Positions 52,951-61,513 of a stretch of 64,000 bases of DNA are shown one piece after another. Each line of letters opens with the position of its first letter. Positions within the stretch are counted from its first letter, which is position 1. The DNA is taken from assembly GCA_913046335.1 (NCBI GenBank), contig CAJWSU010000002.1, forward strand, positions 62,001-126,000. Reading direction: 5' to 3'. The DNA comes from TMED109 sp002684605 (GTDB lineage Bacteria > Pseudomonadota > Alphaproteobacteria > TMED109). Position numbers and translations under genes: made by a program. The notes under the pieces were generated by a model. The model was not told the DNA's origin and ran no database searches. It saw nothing but the letters and a program-made list of their open reading frames with translations.

Positions 52951-54111
52951 TTAATAAGACTTTTTTAAGCCCAAGGCATTCTCTGCAATATAGCTTAGGA
53001 TTAATTGCTGACTAACAGGTGCAAGATAAGGAATCATCATTTCTCTGAATAATCTCTCAACATGGTATTCCTTAGCGTAGCCCATGCCACCATGAGTTGC
53101 TATAGCTTGCTTACATATGTCCATGCCAAATTCTGCAGATAAAAACTTAGCAGCATTTGCTTCTGCCCCACAGGGTTGATTATTATCATATAAATGTGCA
53201 GCTTTTAAAATTAATAGTTTTACAGCCTCTAATTTTGCCCAGCCCTCTGCTAATGGATGTTGAATACTTTGATTTTCTCCTATAGTTCTTTCAAATACTA
53301 TTCTTTCTTTTGCATACTTAGTGGCTCTATCTAAAGCATTTTTAGCAATACCATATGCTTCAGCTGCAACTAATATTCTTTCTGGGTTAATGCTATGCAG
53401 TAAATAGGAAAAACCTTTTCCTTCTTTCCCAACTAAATCTTCCATAGGAACTTCTAAATTATCAATAAATAATTCATTACTATCGACAGCAGCTCTGCCC
53501 ATTTTATGAATCACTCTTGCTTCAATATTATTTTTATTGAAATCAGTATAAAATAAACTTAAACCTTCAGTTGGATTCTTATCATTTCTTTCAGATGTGC
53601 GAGCTATTAGCATAATTTTATTAGTAATTTGAGCAGTAGATGTCCATATTTTTCTGCCGTTTATTATATAATGATCTTTATTTTTTATTGCTTTTGTTTT
53701 TAATCTAGTTGTATCTAATCCAGTATCAGGTTCTGTAACAGCAAAGCACATTTTTGTTTGGCCATTTATAATTTTAGGTAGCCATTTATTTTTCTGTGTT
53801 TGTGAAGCAAATTTAACTAATGCATTAGGTCCAAATATATTCATATGAACAGAAGATGCTGCTGTCATTGCTCCTTTTTCAGCTATAGTCATCATCATTA
53901 GTGCTGATTCTGTTACACCTAAGTTGCTACCTCCAAACTCTTCTGGCATAGCTATGCCTAGCCATCCACCGTCTGCCAATGTATTTACAAAATCATGAGG
54001 AAAAGATGCGTTATTATCACATTCCAACCAATAATTATCATCAAAATTTTTAATAGAATTACTTATTGCTAAAATTAAATCTTTTTGATCTTCTGTATAA
54101 TTAAAATCCAT
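52951..54111 (-). CDS. Acyl-CoA dehydrogenase family protein
   Basis: FAD-dependent enzyme that introduces a 2,3-double bond into acyl-CoA. The N-terminal helical domain is followed by CFAVTEPDTGLDTTRLKTKA (the flavin/substrate-binding strand) and GRKIWTSTAQITNKIMLIART. The C-terminal domain has the family signatures QAIATHGGMGYAKEYHVERLFRE and a normal ending. At 386 residues it is full length. The catalytic base position, usually a Glu near residue 370, is not obvious: the C-terminal stretch reads PYLAPVSQQ where many members have a Glu-containing loop. The chain specificity is unknown. It begins 7 bases after the tenA stop. Confidence 0.88.
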   Translation of the reverse strand: MDFNYTEDQKDLILAISNSIKNFDDNYWLECDNNASFPHDFVNTLADGGWLGIAMPEEFGGSNLGVTESALMMMTIAEKGAMTAASSVHMNIFGPNALVKFASQTQKNKWLPKIINGQTKMCFAVTEPDTGLDTTRLKTKAIKNKDHYIINGRKIWTSTAQITNKIMLIARTSERNDKNPTEGLSLFYTDFNKNNIEARVIHKMGRAAVDSNELFIDNLEVPMEDLVGKEGKGFSYLLHSINPERILVAAEAYGIAKNALDRATKYAKERIVFERTIGENQSIQHPLAEGWAKLEAVKLLILKAAHLYDNNQPCGAEANAAKFLSAEFGMDICKQAIATHGGMGYAKEYHVERLFREMMIPYLAPVSQQLILSYIAENALGLKKSY

Positions 54112-54118
54112 ATATTAC

Positions 54119-54814
54119 CTATTTTAAATGTAAACTCATTTCCCAAAAGTTTATTTCTAATTTTGTTGCTGTCTTAAATTGATTGTTTAATCTATTCCAT
54201 TTTAAATTATTTTCAAAATTATTACCTAGTCTAAGGATAACTGACTTATCCAGCATATGACCAATTTTAATACATAATGCTTGGTATTCATCAGACCCAT
54301 AAGTATTTATCCATTTAATGTAAGGGTTATTCTTATTATCTATTTTAGATAATTCTTTTCCAATTTCACCATAGCCAAATACGCACGGAATTAATGTAAT
54401 TAATAAATTTAAAAAATCTCCGGTATAACCATTTTCTAATACATATCTAGTATATGCTATATTAGCTATTTCTTCTTCAGCATTATATAATTCACTCTCT
54501 GATATACCATATTCTGCACACGTATTTATATGTAATTGGAGCTCTTCATTAATAAGTGCATTAAGGGTGTTCGATGCAACACGTATTTCTTCTGTGGTGT
54601 TTGATTTTAATACTAATAAAGCCCAAGCTTTAGAAAAGTGTGTCAGGAATAGGTAGTCTTGTATCAGGTATTTAATATATAATTCTTTTTTAAGTTTTCC
54701 ATTTGCAATATTCTTTACAAACTTATGTTTAGTATAATTATCCCAATAAGAAAGGTTATTAGATTTTAATATATTAAATATTTTACTATAGTTATTATTT
54801 TTAAGCATTTTCAA
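54119..54814 (-). CDS. tenA: TenA/thiaminase-II-family protein
   Basis: Helical heme-oxygenase-like fold protein that hydrolyses amino-HMP or thiamin, for pyrimidine salvage in thiamin metabolism. The nucleophile is Cys144 in LIPCVFGYGEIG and the conserved acid Glu225 in the C-terminal INFWEMSL. YIKYLIQDYLFL and HINTCAEYGIS are additional family marks. The 231 residues fit. No thiamin biosynthetic genes and no recognizable TPP riboswitch accompany it. The gene sits before the acyl-CoA dehydrogenase and may be co-transcribed with it. Confidence 0.9.
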   Translation of the reverse strand: MKMLKNNNYSKIFNILKSNNLSYWDNYTKHKFVKNIANGKLKKELYIKYLIQDYLFLTHFSKAWALLVLKSNTTEEIRVASNTLNALINEELQLHINTCAEYGISESELYNAEEEIANIAYTRYVLENGYTGDFLNLLITLIPCVFGYGEIGKELSKIDNKNNPYIKWINTYGSDEYQALCIKIGHMLDKSVILRLGNNFENNLKWNRLNNQFKTATKLEINFWEMSLHLK

Positions 54815-54844
54815 ACCGTTATATAGAATTTAGTCTTATTCAAT

Positions 54845-55114
54845 TTAATAGTTATAATTTTTAGATAAATATTTAATTAATCTATCTTCATATTTCTTAT
54901 CTAACTTTGTCATACCATTTTCATCATACATTAATAAAATTATTTCTTTCCATCTTTCTTCATTTAATCTTTGTTGATAAACAATATTTAGGGAGTGACA
55001 AGAAGAACAGCTATATTTTAGTATTTCTTCATCTGTTATAGATATTTCATCTTTTGCAAAAGTATTAAAATTAAGATTTAGTATAACAATTAAACATATT
55101 AAAATAATTCGCAT
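54845..55114 (-). CDS. sorB: Small c-type cytochrome, sulfite dehydrogenase subunit
   Basis: An 89-residue exported monoheme cytochrome. A signal peptide covers residues 1-20, and the heme site is CSSCH at 36-40. The mature part then reads LNIVYQQRLNEERWKEII as in the SorB family, which accepts electrons from the SorA molybdoenzyme. The sixth ligand is probably the Met in LMYDENGMTKLD. It starts 1 base after the SorA stop, so the pair is co-translated. The assignment depends on that adjacency. Confidence 0.88.
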   Translation of the reverse strand: MRIILICLIVILNLNFNTFAKDEISITDEEILKYSCSSCHSLNIVYQQRLNEERWKEIILLMYDENGMTKLDKKYEDRLIKYLSKNYNY

Positions 55115-55115
55115 T

Positions 55116-56330
55116 TTATATGTTTATATAAATTCTATGAACGGTATTATTTAAATACCCTTTAGGGTTCCAACTTATATCAAATGGTTGAGATATATTA
55201 TTTTCATCTATAGCTCTGGACCATATTTCAAAATAACCTTTACTTGGAAAACTTAGGTTTAAATCCCAATTTTGCCATGCATATTTATTTACAGGGTTAC
55301 TTAAATTTGCTTGAATCCAAGTAGCTCCATAATCAATACTTATCCTAACTTCTTTAACTTGTTTATCTCCTGCCCAAGCATGTCCTCTAATATTTAAATT
55401 ATTAGAATTATGCTGTAACCCAGTTTTCGGAAATGTTATTAAAGATTTTATAGGCATTGATTCAATTATTTTTAAACCACTGATATCTACTTTCTCGCCA
55501 GGTTTAACAGGGATTTTAGGAACTTTATAAGATTTGCCAGTCATTTTTGTGCCATCATGTACCTGATCAAGTAATTCAATTTTGTTTAACCATTTTTGAG
55601 ATGTAGATCCTGGCCAACCAGGACATATCAATCTTAAAGGTGATCCATGTATTAAAGGTATTTCTTCATTATTCATGGCAAAGGCTATGATATTATTCTC
55701 ATCTAAAGCTTTTTTTATTGGCACTCCTCGCGATAATGCATTTTTATTTGTATCACCAGATAAATGTAAATCAGCGCCATAATGACCAGTATAAATACTA
55801 CTTGGCTTTATACCGGATGATTTTATTACATCTGATAATCTTACTCCAGTCCATTCTGAGCATGAAATTGCTCCATAGCTCCATTGATTTCCTAACGCAG
55901 GAGGTTCAAAAAAAGCTCTTCCATTACCGCCACATTCTAATTGTAGAGATTTAGTTATAACTTCAAAATTACTTTTTAAATCCTTGATTGAATAATTTTT
56001 TGGATTTTTTACATTTCCTTCTATTCTTAGTTTCCAATTAGATATTTCATTACTAGATAAATCAGGCATTATTCCATTATTTCTTACAAAGTGACGATTA
56101 GTAGGCGTGATTGGGTCGTCTAATAAGTGTGGAGGAGTTTCTGCATTAATAGGTCTATCATTAAGTATAGTAAGATCATTTTTTTTATGAATATTATCTA
56201 TTTTTAAGGTGTCATTAGCGTATAGTGGAACAACATTCATAGGGATAGAAAAATAAGACGCTAGGCTAACAGATAGCATAATTTGAGAATGCTTTTTTAT
56301 AAAACCTCTTCTGGAAATCTTTCTCTTCAT
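55116..56330 (-). CDS. sorA: Sulfite dehydrogenase molybdoenzyme (SorA-like)
   Basis: Periplasmic sulfite:cytochrome c oxidoreductase of the sulfite oxidase family, oxidising sulfite to sulfate. A twin-arginine signal (SRRGFIKK near residues 6-13) fits export of a folded molybdenum enzyme. The Mo-coordinating Cys133 is in LQLECGGNGR. HGSPLRLICPGWPGS and the C-terminal dimerization domain (about 300-400) follow. At 404 residues it is full length. A SoxC-type enzyme would look similar, but soxD is normally a two-heme protein, whereas the small monoheme neighbour fits SorB. Confidence 0.9.
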   Translation of the reverse strand: MKRKISRRGFIKKHSQIMLSVSLASYFSIPMNVVPLYANDTLKIDNIHKKNDLTILNDRPINAETPPHLLDDPITPTNRHFVRNNGIMPDLSSNEISNWKLRIEGNVKNPKNYSIKDLKSNFEVITKSLQLECGGNGRAFFEPPALGNQWSYGAISCSEWTGVRLSDVIKSSGIKPSSIYTGHYGADLHLSGDTNKNALSRGVPIKKALDENNIIAFAMNNEEIPLIHGSPLRLICPGWPGSTSQKWLNKIELLDQVHDGTKMTGKSYKVPKIPVKPGEKVDISGLKIIESMPIKSLITFPKTGLQHNSNNLNIRGHAWAGDKQVKEVRISIDYGATWIQANLSNPVNKYAWQNWDLNLSFPSKGYFEIWSRAIDENNISQPFDISWNPKGYLNNTVHRIYINI

Positions 56331-56407
56331 TAATATCTCAAATTCAAAGTGTTGAACTTATTTAAATACAAACAATGTTATGATTACTATCGAGTAATCT
56401 ATTATTC

Positions 56408-56435
56408 TTGTAAATATGTTTTTTTTTATTATAAT
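56408..56435 (+). promoter_or_regulatory. Candidate promoter of the CmcJ-like gene and phn operon
   Basis: TTGTAA (56408-56413) and a perfect TATAAT (56430-56435) are 16 bases apart, 28 bases before the ATG at 56464. No Pho-box-like CTGTCA repeat is evident nearby. Confidence 0.5.
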
Positions 56436-56463
56436 TATATTTAGCATATAAAAAGGTTTGATT

Positions 56464-57285
56464 ATGAAAAACAGTTTAGAAGCTAATTTAAAATTTATTG
56501 TTCCTCAAGTTGATAAACCTGTATTTGAAAGTTCTGAATATACTGGGACAGTTCCAAAAATCCATTTTGAAACGGAATATAGGTCAGTTCCAATACAAGA
56601 CATCAGAGACAGTAGCATCTCGTACACGATTGAAAATAATGGCTTTCAATTATTAAAGCATAAAACAGAAGTAAAAAACTTTTATGATCATGAGGAAGTA
56701 ATTAAAACCTATGAAAAAGAGTTAAAAGATTTTTTAAAAAAATATATGAAAGCAAATGACGCTATAATATTTGATTATACGAGAAGGTCTGATGGAAAAT
56801 CGGGAGCACAGAATCCCGATGGTTTGCGAGGGCCTGCTGATAGGGTGCATGCAGATTATACAGATTTGTCTGGTCCACAAAGAGCAAAGGATGTTTTAGG
56901 TTTAGATAATTATAATAACCTTCTTAAAGAAGGAGGCAGAATCGTGCAACTTAATGTTTGGAGGGCTATTAATGGCCCCGTAAAAAGATCTCCTTTAGCA
57001 TTTGCAGATGCTCTATCTATTCCTAAAAATGATTTGGTGGAGACAGACCAAATATTTTCAAATCGTACAGGAGAAATATATCATATTGCCTATTCTAGAA
57101 AACATAGATGGCATTGGGCCTCTAATATGAAGAATGATGAAGTACTTCTTTTAAAAGGGTGGGATAGTATTAATAATGCTAGAGTGAAATATACACCGCA
57201 TGGAGCATTTGAATTGCCAAATCAATTAGATAGTGATCCTCCTAGAGAAAGTATTGAGGCGAGAGTATTTCTTATTTTTAATTAA
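56464..57285 (+). CDS. CmcJ/NvfI-family oxygenase
   Basis: A 273-residue protein resembling the CmcJ/NvfI family, whose studied members act in fungal and actinobacterial hydroxylation and whose fold is 2-oxoglutarate/iron dioxygenase-like. A likely metal pair is His129-x-Asp131 in DRVHADYTD. RSPLAFADALSI, YHIAYSRKHRWHWASN and the C-terminal GAFELPN carry further conserved aromatics and histidines. I use ATG 56464, with AAGG upstream, rather than a TTG 6 bases earlier. Function in bacteria is largely unknown. It is upstream of the phosphonate cassette, separated from phnD by a degenerate gene remnant. Confidence 0.8.
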   Translation: MKNSLEANLKFIVPQVDKPVFESSEYTGTVPKIHFETEYRSVPIQDIRDSSISYTIENNGFQLLKHKTEVKNFYDHEEVIKTYEKELKDFLKKYMKANDAIIFDYTRRSDGKSGAQNPDGLRGPADRVHADYTDLSGPQRAKDVLGLDNYNNLLKEGGRIVQLNVWRAINGPVKRSPLAFADALSIPKNDLVETDQIFSNRTGEIYHIAYSRKHRWHWASNMKNDEVLLLKGWDSINNARVKYTPHGAFELPNQLDSDPPRESIEARVFLIFN

Positions 57286-57304
57286 TACTTTAGTTAGGAG
57301 CATT

Positions 57305-57462
57305 ATGATAATAAATAAAGTATCTTTAATTAAGTACCAAGGTATCATAGAAATAAATGGTCTACTATACCAGTAAAAGGTTTTATAAATGTACCTGAAA
57401 ACTCTATTGGTCTTGGCATAACAATCGATAATACTAAAGTTTTTAATCAAGATTATTTATAA
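57305..57462 (+). pseudogene. Degenerate gene remnant, enolase-superfamily-like ends
   Basis: A Shine-Dalgarno-preceded ATG (TTAGGAG then ATG 57305) opens a frame starting MIINKVSLIKY that stops at 57376. A second frame, open from 57334 to the stop at 57460, encodes KWSTIPVKGFINVPENSIGL and continues GITIDNTKVFNQDYL. The second stretch looks like the extreme C-terminus of mandelate racemase/muconate lactonizing-type enzymes (Gx-VPxxPGLGIxID), and the first like their N-terminus. This suggests a gene of about 1 kb reduced by an internal deletion and a frameshift. It could also be unrelated DNA; the resemblance is by eye. Confidence 0.4.
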
Positions 57463-57475
57463 TTTAGGGATGAAC

Positions 57476-58399
57476 ATGACTAAAATATCTAAAATAATTA
57501 TTATACTTATATTAAGTATTTGCTTGTCAAAAATATCAATTGGTGCTGATGGTACTAAAGATGATCCTTTTAATGTATTATTAGTGCCCGCTGATGGAGG
57601 TACAGAAGAAGGTACTATTTCTGATTTTAAACCAATATTTAATGCAATATCTTTAGCAACAAATTACTCTTTTAATATTATTGTGGGACAGAGTTATAGT
57701 GCTGTAGTTGAGGGTATATGTTCAGGACTCGCAGACTTTGCCTGGTTTGGGCCTGTTACATATTTACAAGCAAGAGATAAAGGGTGTGTAGAATTATTGG
57801 CAGTTGAAGTTAGAAAAGGTAGTTCTGTTTATTATTCAGGTATATTTACAGGTAAAAATAATATAAATATAAATAATTTAAGCGACTTAAGAGCTAAAAA
57901 AGTAGCCTTTGGAGATATAAACTCGACATCAAGTTTTGTTTTTCCTATGGCTATGTTAATTGAATCTGGAATTGACCCAATTAAAGATTTATCTAAATCA
58001 CAACTAACTGGAAGTCATGCAAATAGTTTAAAAGCACTTCAAGCAGGTATAGTTGATGCAGCAGCTGCTTCTTTTAACTCCTATGAAAAAGCTGTAAGGC
58101 AAGGTTCAATTATGGCTAATGAATTTAAAATAATAGCTAGGTCAGATCCTATTCCTAATCCCCCTTTAGCTATGTCCGTTAACCTTCCAAAAATTGTTAA
58201 GAATAAAATTAGTAATGAAATTTCTGAATTACACAATAACCCAAATATTAAAGAAGGAATGTTAAGAGGCTATGGTGGTAAAAAAGTAGATTATTATGAT
58301 ACTAGTATAACAGATAAAGATATGCTTCCTGCCTTAAAGAAAATGCTTTTAATAGATAGTAATTTTAAAAAAACAATTCTGGAAGCTAATAGTAATTAA
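57476..58399 (+). CDS. phnD: Phosphonate ABC transporter substrate-binding protein
   Basis: Periplasmic receptor for an organophosphonate or related phosphorus compound. A signal peptide (about residues 1-22) is followed by a mature domain with the PhnD patterns FNVLLVPADGGT, IVGQSYSAVVEGICSGLADF, AWFGPVTYLQARDKG and VAFGDINSTSSFVFP. Reduced spacing favours ATG 57476 over the ATG at 57470, because AGGGA ends only 5 bases before it. The stop overlaps the phnC start by one base (TAATG). It is the first gene of phnDCE-phnY-phnZ. Specificity (2-aminoethylphosphonate, methylphosphonate, phosphite or others) cannot be read from the sequence. Confidence 0.93.
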   Translation: MTKISKIIIILILSICLSKISIGADGTKDDPFNVLLVPADGGTEEGTISDFKPIFNAISLATNYSFNIIVGQSYSAVVEGICSGLADFAWFGPVTYLQARDKGCVELLAVEVRKGSSVYYSGIFTGKNNININNLSDLRAKKVAFGDINSTSSFVFPMAMLIESGIDPIKDLSKSQLTGSHANSLKALQAGIVDAAAASFNSYEKAVRQGSIMANEFKIIARSDPIPNPPLAMSVNLPKIVKNKISNEISELHNNPNIKEGMLRGYGGKKVDYYDTSITDKDMLPALKKMLLIDSNFKKTILEANSN

Positions 58400-59136
58400 T
58401 GACAAATAGATTACTTACAATTAAGGCAGCTAAAAAAATATATGATGGAGGAATAAATGCGCTTGATGGGGTAAATATAACAATTCATAAAAATGAAATT
58501 GTTGCAATACTCGGTTCTTCAGGTGCAGGTAAATCAACATTAATAAGGTCGGTATTAGGTTTGGTTGCCTTAGATAACGGTGCAATTTTTTTTAAAAGTA
58601 AGACTCCTATAGTAAATAATTTTCAGCTATTAAGAAGTTCTATCTCTACAATATATCAAAATTTTAATTTAGTATCTCGATCTACTGTTTTAACAAATAT
58701 AATCTTAGGTAAAATTTCAACTATATCTTCTTGGCGAATTTTATTTAATGCATGGCCAAAAGGTTTTCAAATGAAAGCTTTTGCATTATTAAAAGAAGTT
58801 GGCTTGGAAGATATTAATCTTAATAAAAGAGTAGAAAATTTATCTGGAGGACAACAACAGAGGATTGGAATAGCAAGAGCATTAATGGGTGATCCTGAAT
58901 TAATTTTAGCAGATGAACCAGTATCAAGTCTGGACCCAGAAACAGCAAAAGAAATTTTAAAACTCTTAAAAAAGACTGCTAAAAAGAAAAAAATTAGTAT
59001 TCTGTGTAGTTTGCATCAAGTTGAATTTGCAAAATATTTTGCTGATAGAATAATAGGTATGAATAACGGAAAGATTATTTTTGATAAAGCGTCAAATAAA
59101 TTAAGTAAATTAGATTTAAATAAAATTTATAAATAA
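58399..59136 (+). CDS. phnC: Phosphonate ABC transporter ATP-binding protein
   Basis: Cytoplasmic ATPase of the phosphonate importer. Walker A is GSSGAGKST at residues 39-47, the signature LSGGQQQRIGIARAL follows near residue 150, and ILADEPVSSLDPE is Walker B with the D-loop. The 245 residues match PhnC. It starts inside the phnD stop codon and ends 10 bases before phnE, so the three are one unit. The insertion RILFNAWPKGFQMKAFALL, which corresponds to the helical domain, is typical of the PhnC family. Confidence 0.95.
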   Translation: MTNRLLTIKAAKKIYDGGINALDGVNITIHKNEIVAILGSSGAGKSTLIRSVLGLVALDNGAIFFKSKTPIVNNFQLLRSSISTIYQNFNLVSRSTVLTNIILGKISTISSWRILFNAWPKGFQMKAFALLKEVGLEDINLNKRVENLSGGQQQRIGIARALMGDPELILADEPVSSLDPETAKEILKLLKKTAKKKKISILCSLHQVEFAKYFADRIIGMNNGKIIFDKASNKLSKLDLNKIYK

Positions 59137-59146
59137 TGAAACCTCA

Positions 59147-60145
59147 ATGAAAAATTTTAAAAAAGATTTAAAACCACCATTTAGTATAAAGAGTTTATTT
59201 TTAATATTGATATTATTAATAGTATTCATAATATCAGCTCAAAGAGTTGGTATGCCTGATATTATAGAACGTCTGTATGAATCATCTTTAGATTTAGTTG
59301 GTATTAAAGATTCTTCAAAAATTGGAAATGGTTTATCTAGAATTTCTAGAGAGATGTGGCCGCCTGTTATAGAAAGTAAAAAAGATACTAATTTAATATT
59401 AAATTTTGATCCTGAAAACATACCTTTTAATTCTTATATTGAGAAAAGTTTAGATAAATCTTATGAGATTAACCCTGAATCATTGTTGCTTGAATCTACA
59501 GAAGAGAATATTTTATTTTTAGTGGAGCCTTTTGGTTATTTAAAGACAGTTATAATTAAAATTATAGAAAGTATAGAAATAGCATTTTGGGCAAGTTTTA
59601 TATCAATAATTTTATCTATTCCGTTAGCATATTATTCAGCAAAAAACTATGCACCTAATAAATTAATATATTTTTTTTCTAGAAGTTCAGTATCAGCATT
59701 AAGAGCTATACCAGAATTAATAAGTGTTTTATTTATGGTATTAGCTTTTGGCTTTGGCCCTGCTGCAGGAATTATGGCTTTAGGTTTACATAGTGCCGGA
59801 TTTTTAGGTAAATTTTTTGCTGAAGATATTGAAAATTCTGACAAAGGTCCTCAAGAGGCATTGATTGCCTTAGGTGCTTCTAAGTGGAAAGTTCTTAAAT
59901 TAGCAGTTTTACCACAAGTTATGCCGCAATATGTTGCCTACATGCTCTATATCCTTGATAGAAACCTTAGAATGGCTACTGTGATAGGTTTAGTTGGTGG
60001 AGGTGGAATTGGACAAGAACTAAAAGGACGTTTTGACTTATTTGAGTATGGAAACGTAACAACAATTATTATTGTTATTTTTATAGTTGTTTTTATTTTT
60101 GATCAAATTTCTGCAAAACTTAGATCAAAGTTAATAGGTAATTAA
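59147..60145 (+). CDS. phnE: Phosphonate ABC transporter permease with enlarged loop
   Basis: Integral-membrane subunit of the phosphonate importer. The first helix (about residues 15-35) is followed by an unusually long non-membrane stretch (about 36-125). The regular five- or six-helix permease core then begins, with the EAA loop ALIALGASKWKVLKLAVLP contacting PhnC. The 332 residues exceed the usual 260-290; the extra length is that loop. The final helices carry VIGLVGGGGIGQELKGRFDL, typical of PhnE. phnY starts 2 bases downstream. Confidence 0.93.
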   Translation: MKNFKKDLKPPFSIKSLFLILILLIVFIISAQRVGMPDIIERLYESSLDLVGIKDSSKIGNGLSRISREMWPPVIESKKDTNLILNFDPENIPFNSYIEKSLDKSYEINPESLLLESTEENILFLVEPFGYLKTVIIKIIESIEIAFWASFISIILSIPLAYYSAKNYAPNKLIYFFSRSSVSALRAIPELISVLFMVLAFGFGPAAGIMALGLHSAGFLGKFFAEDIENSDKGPQEALIALGASKWKVLKLAVLPQVMPQYVAYMLYILDRNLRMATVIGLVGGGGIGQELKGRFDLFEYGNVTTIIIVIFIVVFIFDQISAKLRSKLIGN

Positions 60146-60147
60146 AT

Positions 60148-60912
60148 ATGCCAAATAATTATTTTAATATTTCTGTAAAAGATCTATCAAATTGGAATGA
60201 GCTAGGTTTTTTGTTACGTCATGGGCACCTTAAAAATTATATAAATGACTTAAATATATCTATAAGTAAAATAGAGAACCTAAGAGAAAATAATAGAGAA
60301 AGCTTATTTTATTATGAAAAAATAAATAAGAAAATTATTCTTTGCAGAATAGAAAAATTTTTAAAAGATAATAAATTTTTAAGTGAAATTATTTTAGGAA
60401 ATAAAATTTTAGGTTTTGTTAGTGAACTTATTAATAAACCTGCTTATCTATATAAAGAAAAAATAAATATTAAGCCTATTGGTGGAGCAGGGTATTCAGC
60501 TCACCAAGATGCTACTGCATATCATAAATTAAAAGGTCACATTACGTGCTTGGTAGCATTGACAGAAATGACTTTAGACAATGGATGTTTATATATATCC
60601 GAAGAAGTAAAAAATGATATTATTCCTTATGATAAGGATGGTTGTATAACAAAAAAAGAAGAAAAAAAACTTAAATGGATTCCGATTCTTATGAAGCCAG
60701 GAGATTGTTTATTTTTTAATTCTTTCGTTCCGCATAAGAGTAATAAGAATTTTTCAAGTGAATTTAGAAAAGCCATATATTTAACATTTAACGATGCAGA
60801 AGATGGTGATCTAAGGAGCAATTATTATTTAGAAAGGTCAAAAACATTAGAAGAAAATAAGAATAGAATAAGTACAATTGGTCATTTTCAAGGCAAGAAT
60901 TATAGAGTTTAA
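60148..60912 (+). CDS. phnY: Fe(II)/2-oxoglutarate phosphonate hydroxylase (PhnY-like)
   Basis: Phytanoyl-CoA-dioxygenase-fold enzyme. The 2-His-1-Asp iron site is His119-x-Asp121 (SAHQDATAY) and His196 (FVPHKSNKN), with Arg207 (SEFRKAIYL) in the position that binds 2-oxoglutarate. In the known pathway PhnY hydroxylates the alpha-carbon of 2-aminoethylphosphonate; relatives act on methylphosphonate or the trimethylammonium analogue (TmpA). At 254 residues it is short and complete. Its place between phnE and the PhnZ-like gene, with gaps of 2 and 10 bases, gives the functional call; a generic PhyH hydroxylase is the alternative if context is ignored. Confidence 0.88.
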   Translation: MPNNYFNISVKDLSNWNELGFLLRHGHLKNYINDLNISISKIENLRENNRESLFYYEKINKKIILCRIEKFLKDNKFLSEIILGNKILGFVSELINKPAYLYKEKINIKPIGGAGYSAHQDATAYHKLKGHITCLVALTEMTLDNGCLYISEEVKNDIIPYDKDGCITKKEEKKLKWIPILMKPGDCLFFNSFVPHKSNKNFSSEFRKAIYLTFNDAEDGDLRSNYYLERSKTLEENKNRISTIGHFQGKNYRV

Positions 60913-60922
60913 ATAGGTAGTA

Positions 60923-61501
60923 ATGTTTCCAGATATAAATGAAAATAATAATATAATATTTACAGAAAATTTATTAAATTGGCTGGAAAATGAAGGTCGA
61001 TCAAAATATGATGAAGGTGTAAATCAGTTTGAACATAGTGTTCAAACAGCTATGATTGCAAAAAAAAATAAATCTTCTTTTAGTTTAATTGTGGCTGCAT
61101 TGTTACATGATATAGGACATTTAATTTTAAATGAGAATAATTCTAAAGATGATTTTTTAAATTATGATTTAAATCATGAATTAATTGGGGCTCAATGGTT
61201 AGAAAATAAATTTCCCAGGTCTGTGATAGAGCCAATAAAATTACATGTTTCTGCTAAGCGATATTTATGCTCTTTAAATACTAAGCATTATAGTAAATTA
61301 TCAGAAGCATCTAAGAGAAGTTTGCAATTACAAGGTGGTTTAATGAATAAAAAGGAACAAAGAATATTTCAACAAAATCTTTTTTCAAAAGATGCAATTA
61401 TGCTAAGGAAATGGGACGATGATGCAAAAGTCAAAAATTTTCAGATCATGCCTATACGTAATTTTAAAAATGATATAATTATGATGTTAAATAATAAATA
61501 A
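60923..61501 (+). CDS. phnZ: HD-domain mixed-valent diiron phosphonate oxygenase (PhnZ-like)
   Basis: Predicted to cleave the C-P bond of the hydroxylated phosphonate with oxygen, releasing phosphate. It has the HD ligand set His38, His62-Asp63, His66, His85, His108 and an Asp in LRKWDDDAK. The PhnZ family stretches NQFEHSVQTA, HVSAKRYLC and SLQLQGGLM are conserved. The N-terminal gating motif reads SKYDE: the Tyr is two residues before the Glu, while as I recall PhnZ itself has YxGE. At 192 residues it has the usual length. It is coupled to phnY by a 10-base gap. Confidence 0.88.
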   Translation: MFPDINENNNIIFTENLLNWLENEGRSKYDEGVNQFEHSVQTAMIAKKNKSSFSLIVAALLHDIGHLILNENNSKDDFLNYDLNHELIGAQWLENKFPRSVIEPIKLHVSAKRYLCSLNTKHYSKLSEASKRSLQLQGGLMNKKEQRIFQQNLFSKDAIMLRKWDDDAKVKNFQIMPIRNFKNDIIMMLNNK

Positions 61502-61513
61502 AGGTCCTAAGAT

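Noticed and set aside
54815..54844. Possible TPP riboswitch for tenA
   Set aside because: The gap upstream of tenA is about 30 bases, too short, with no CUGAGA-type motif.
57226..57450. 74-residue minus-strand frame over the CmcJ-phnD gap
   Set aside because: Low-complexity, no conserved motif, and overlaps the CmcJ C-terminus; the better explanation is a plus-strand gene remnant.
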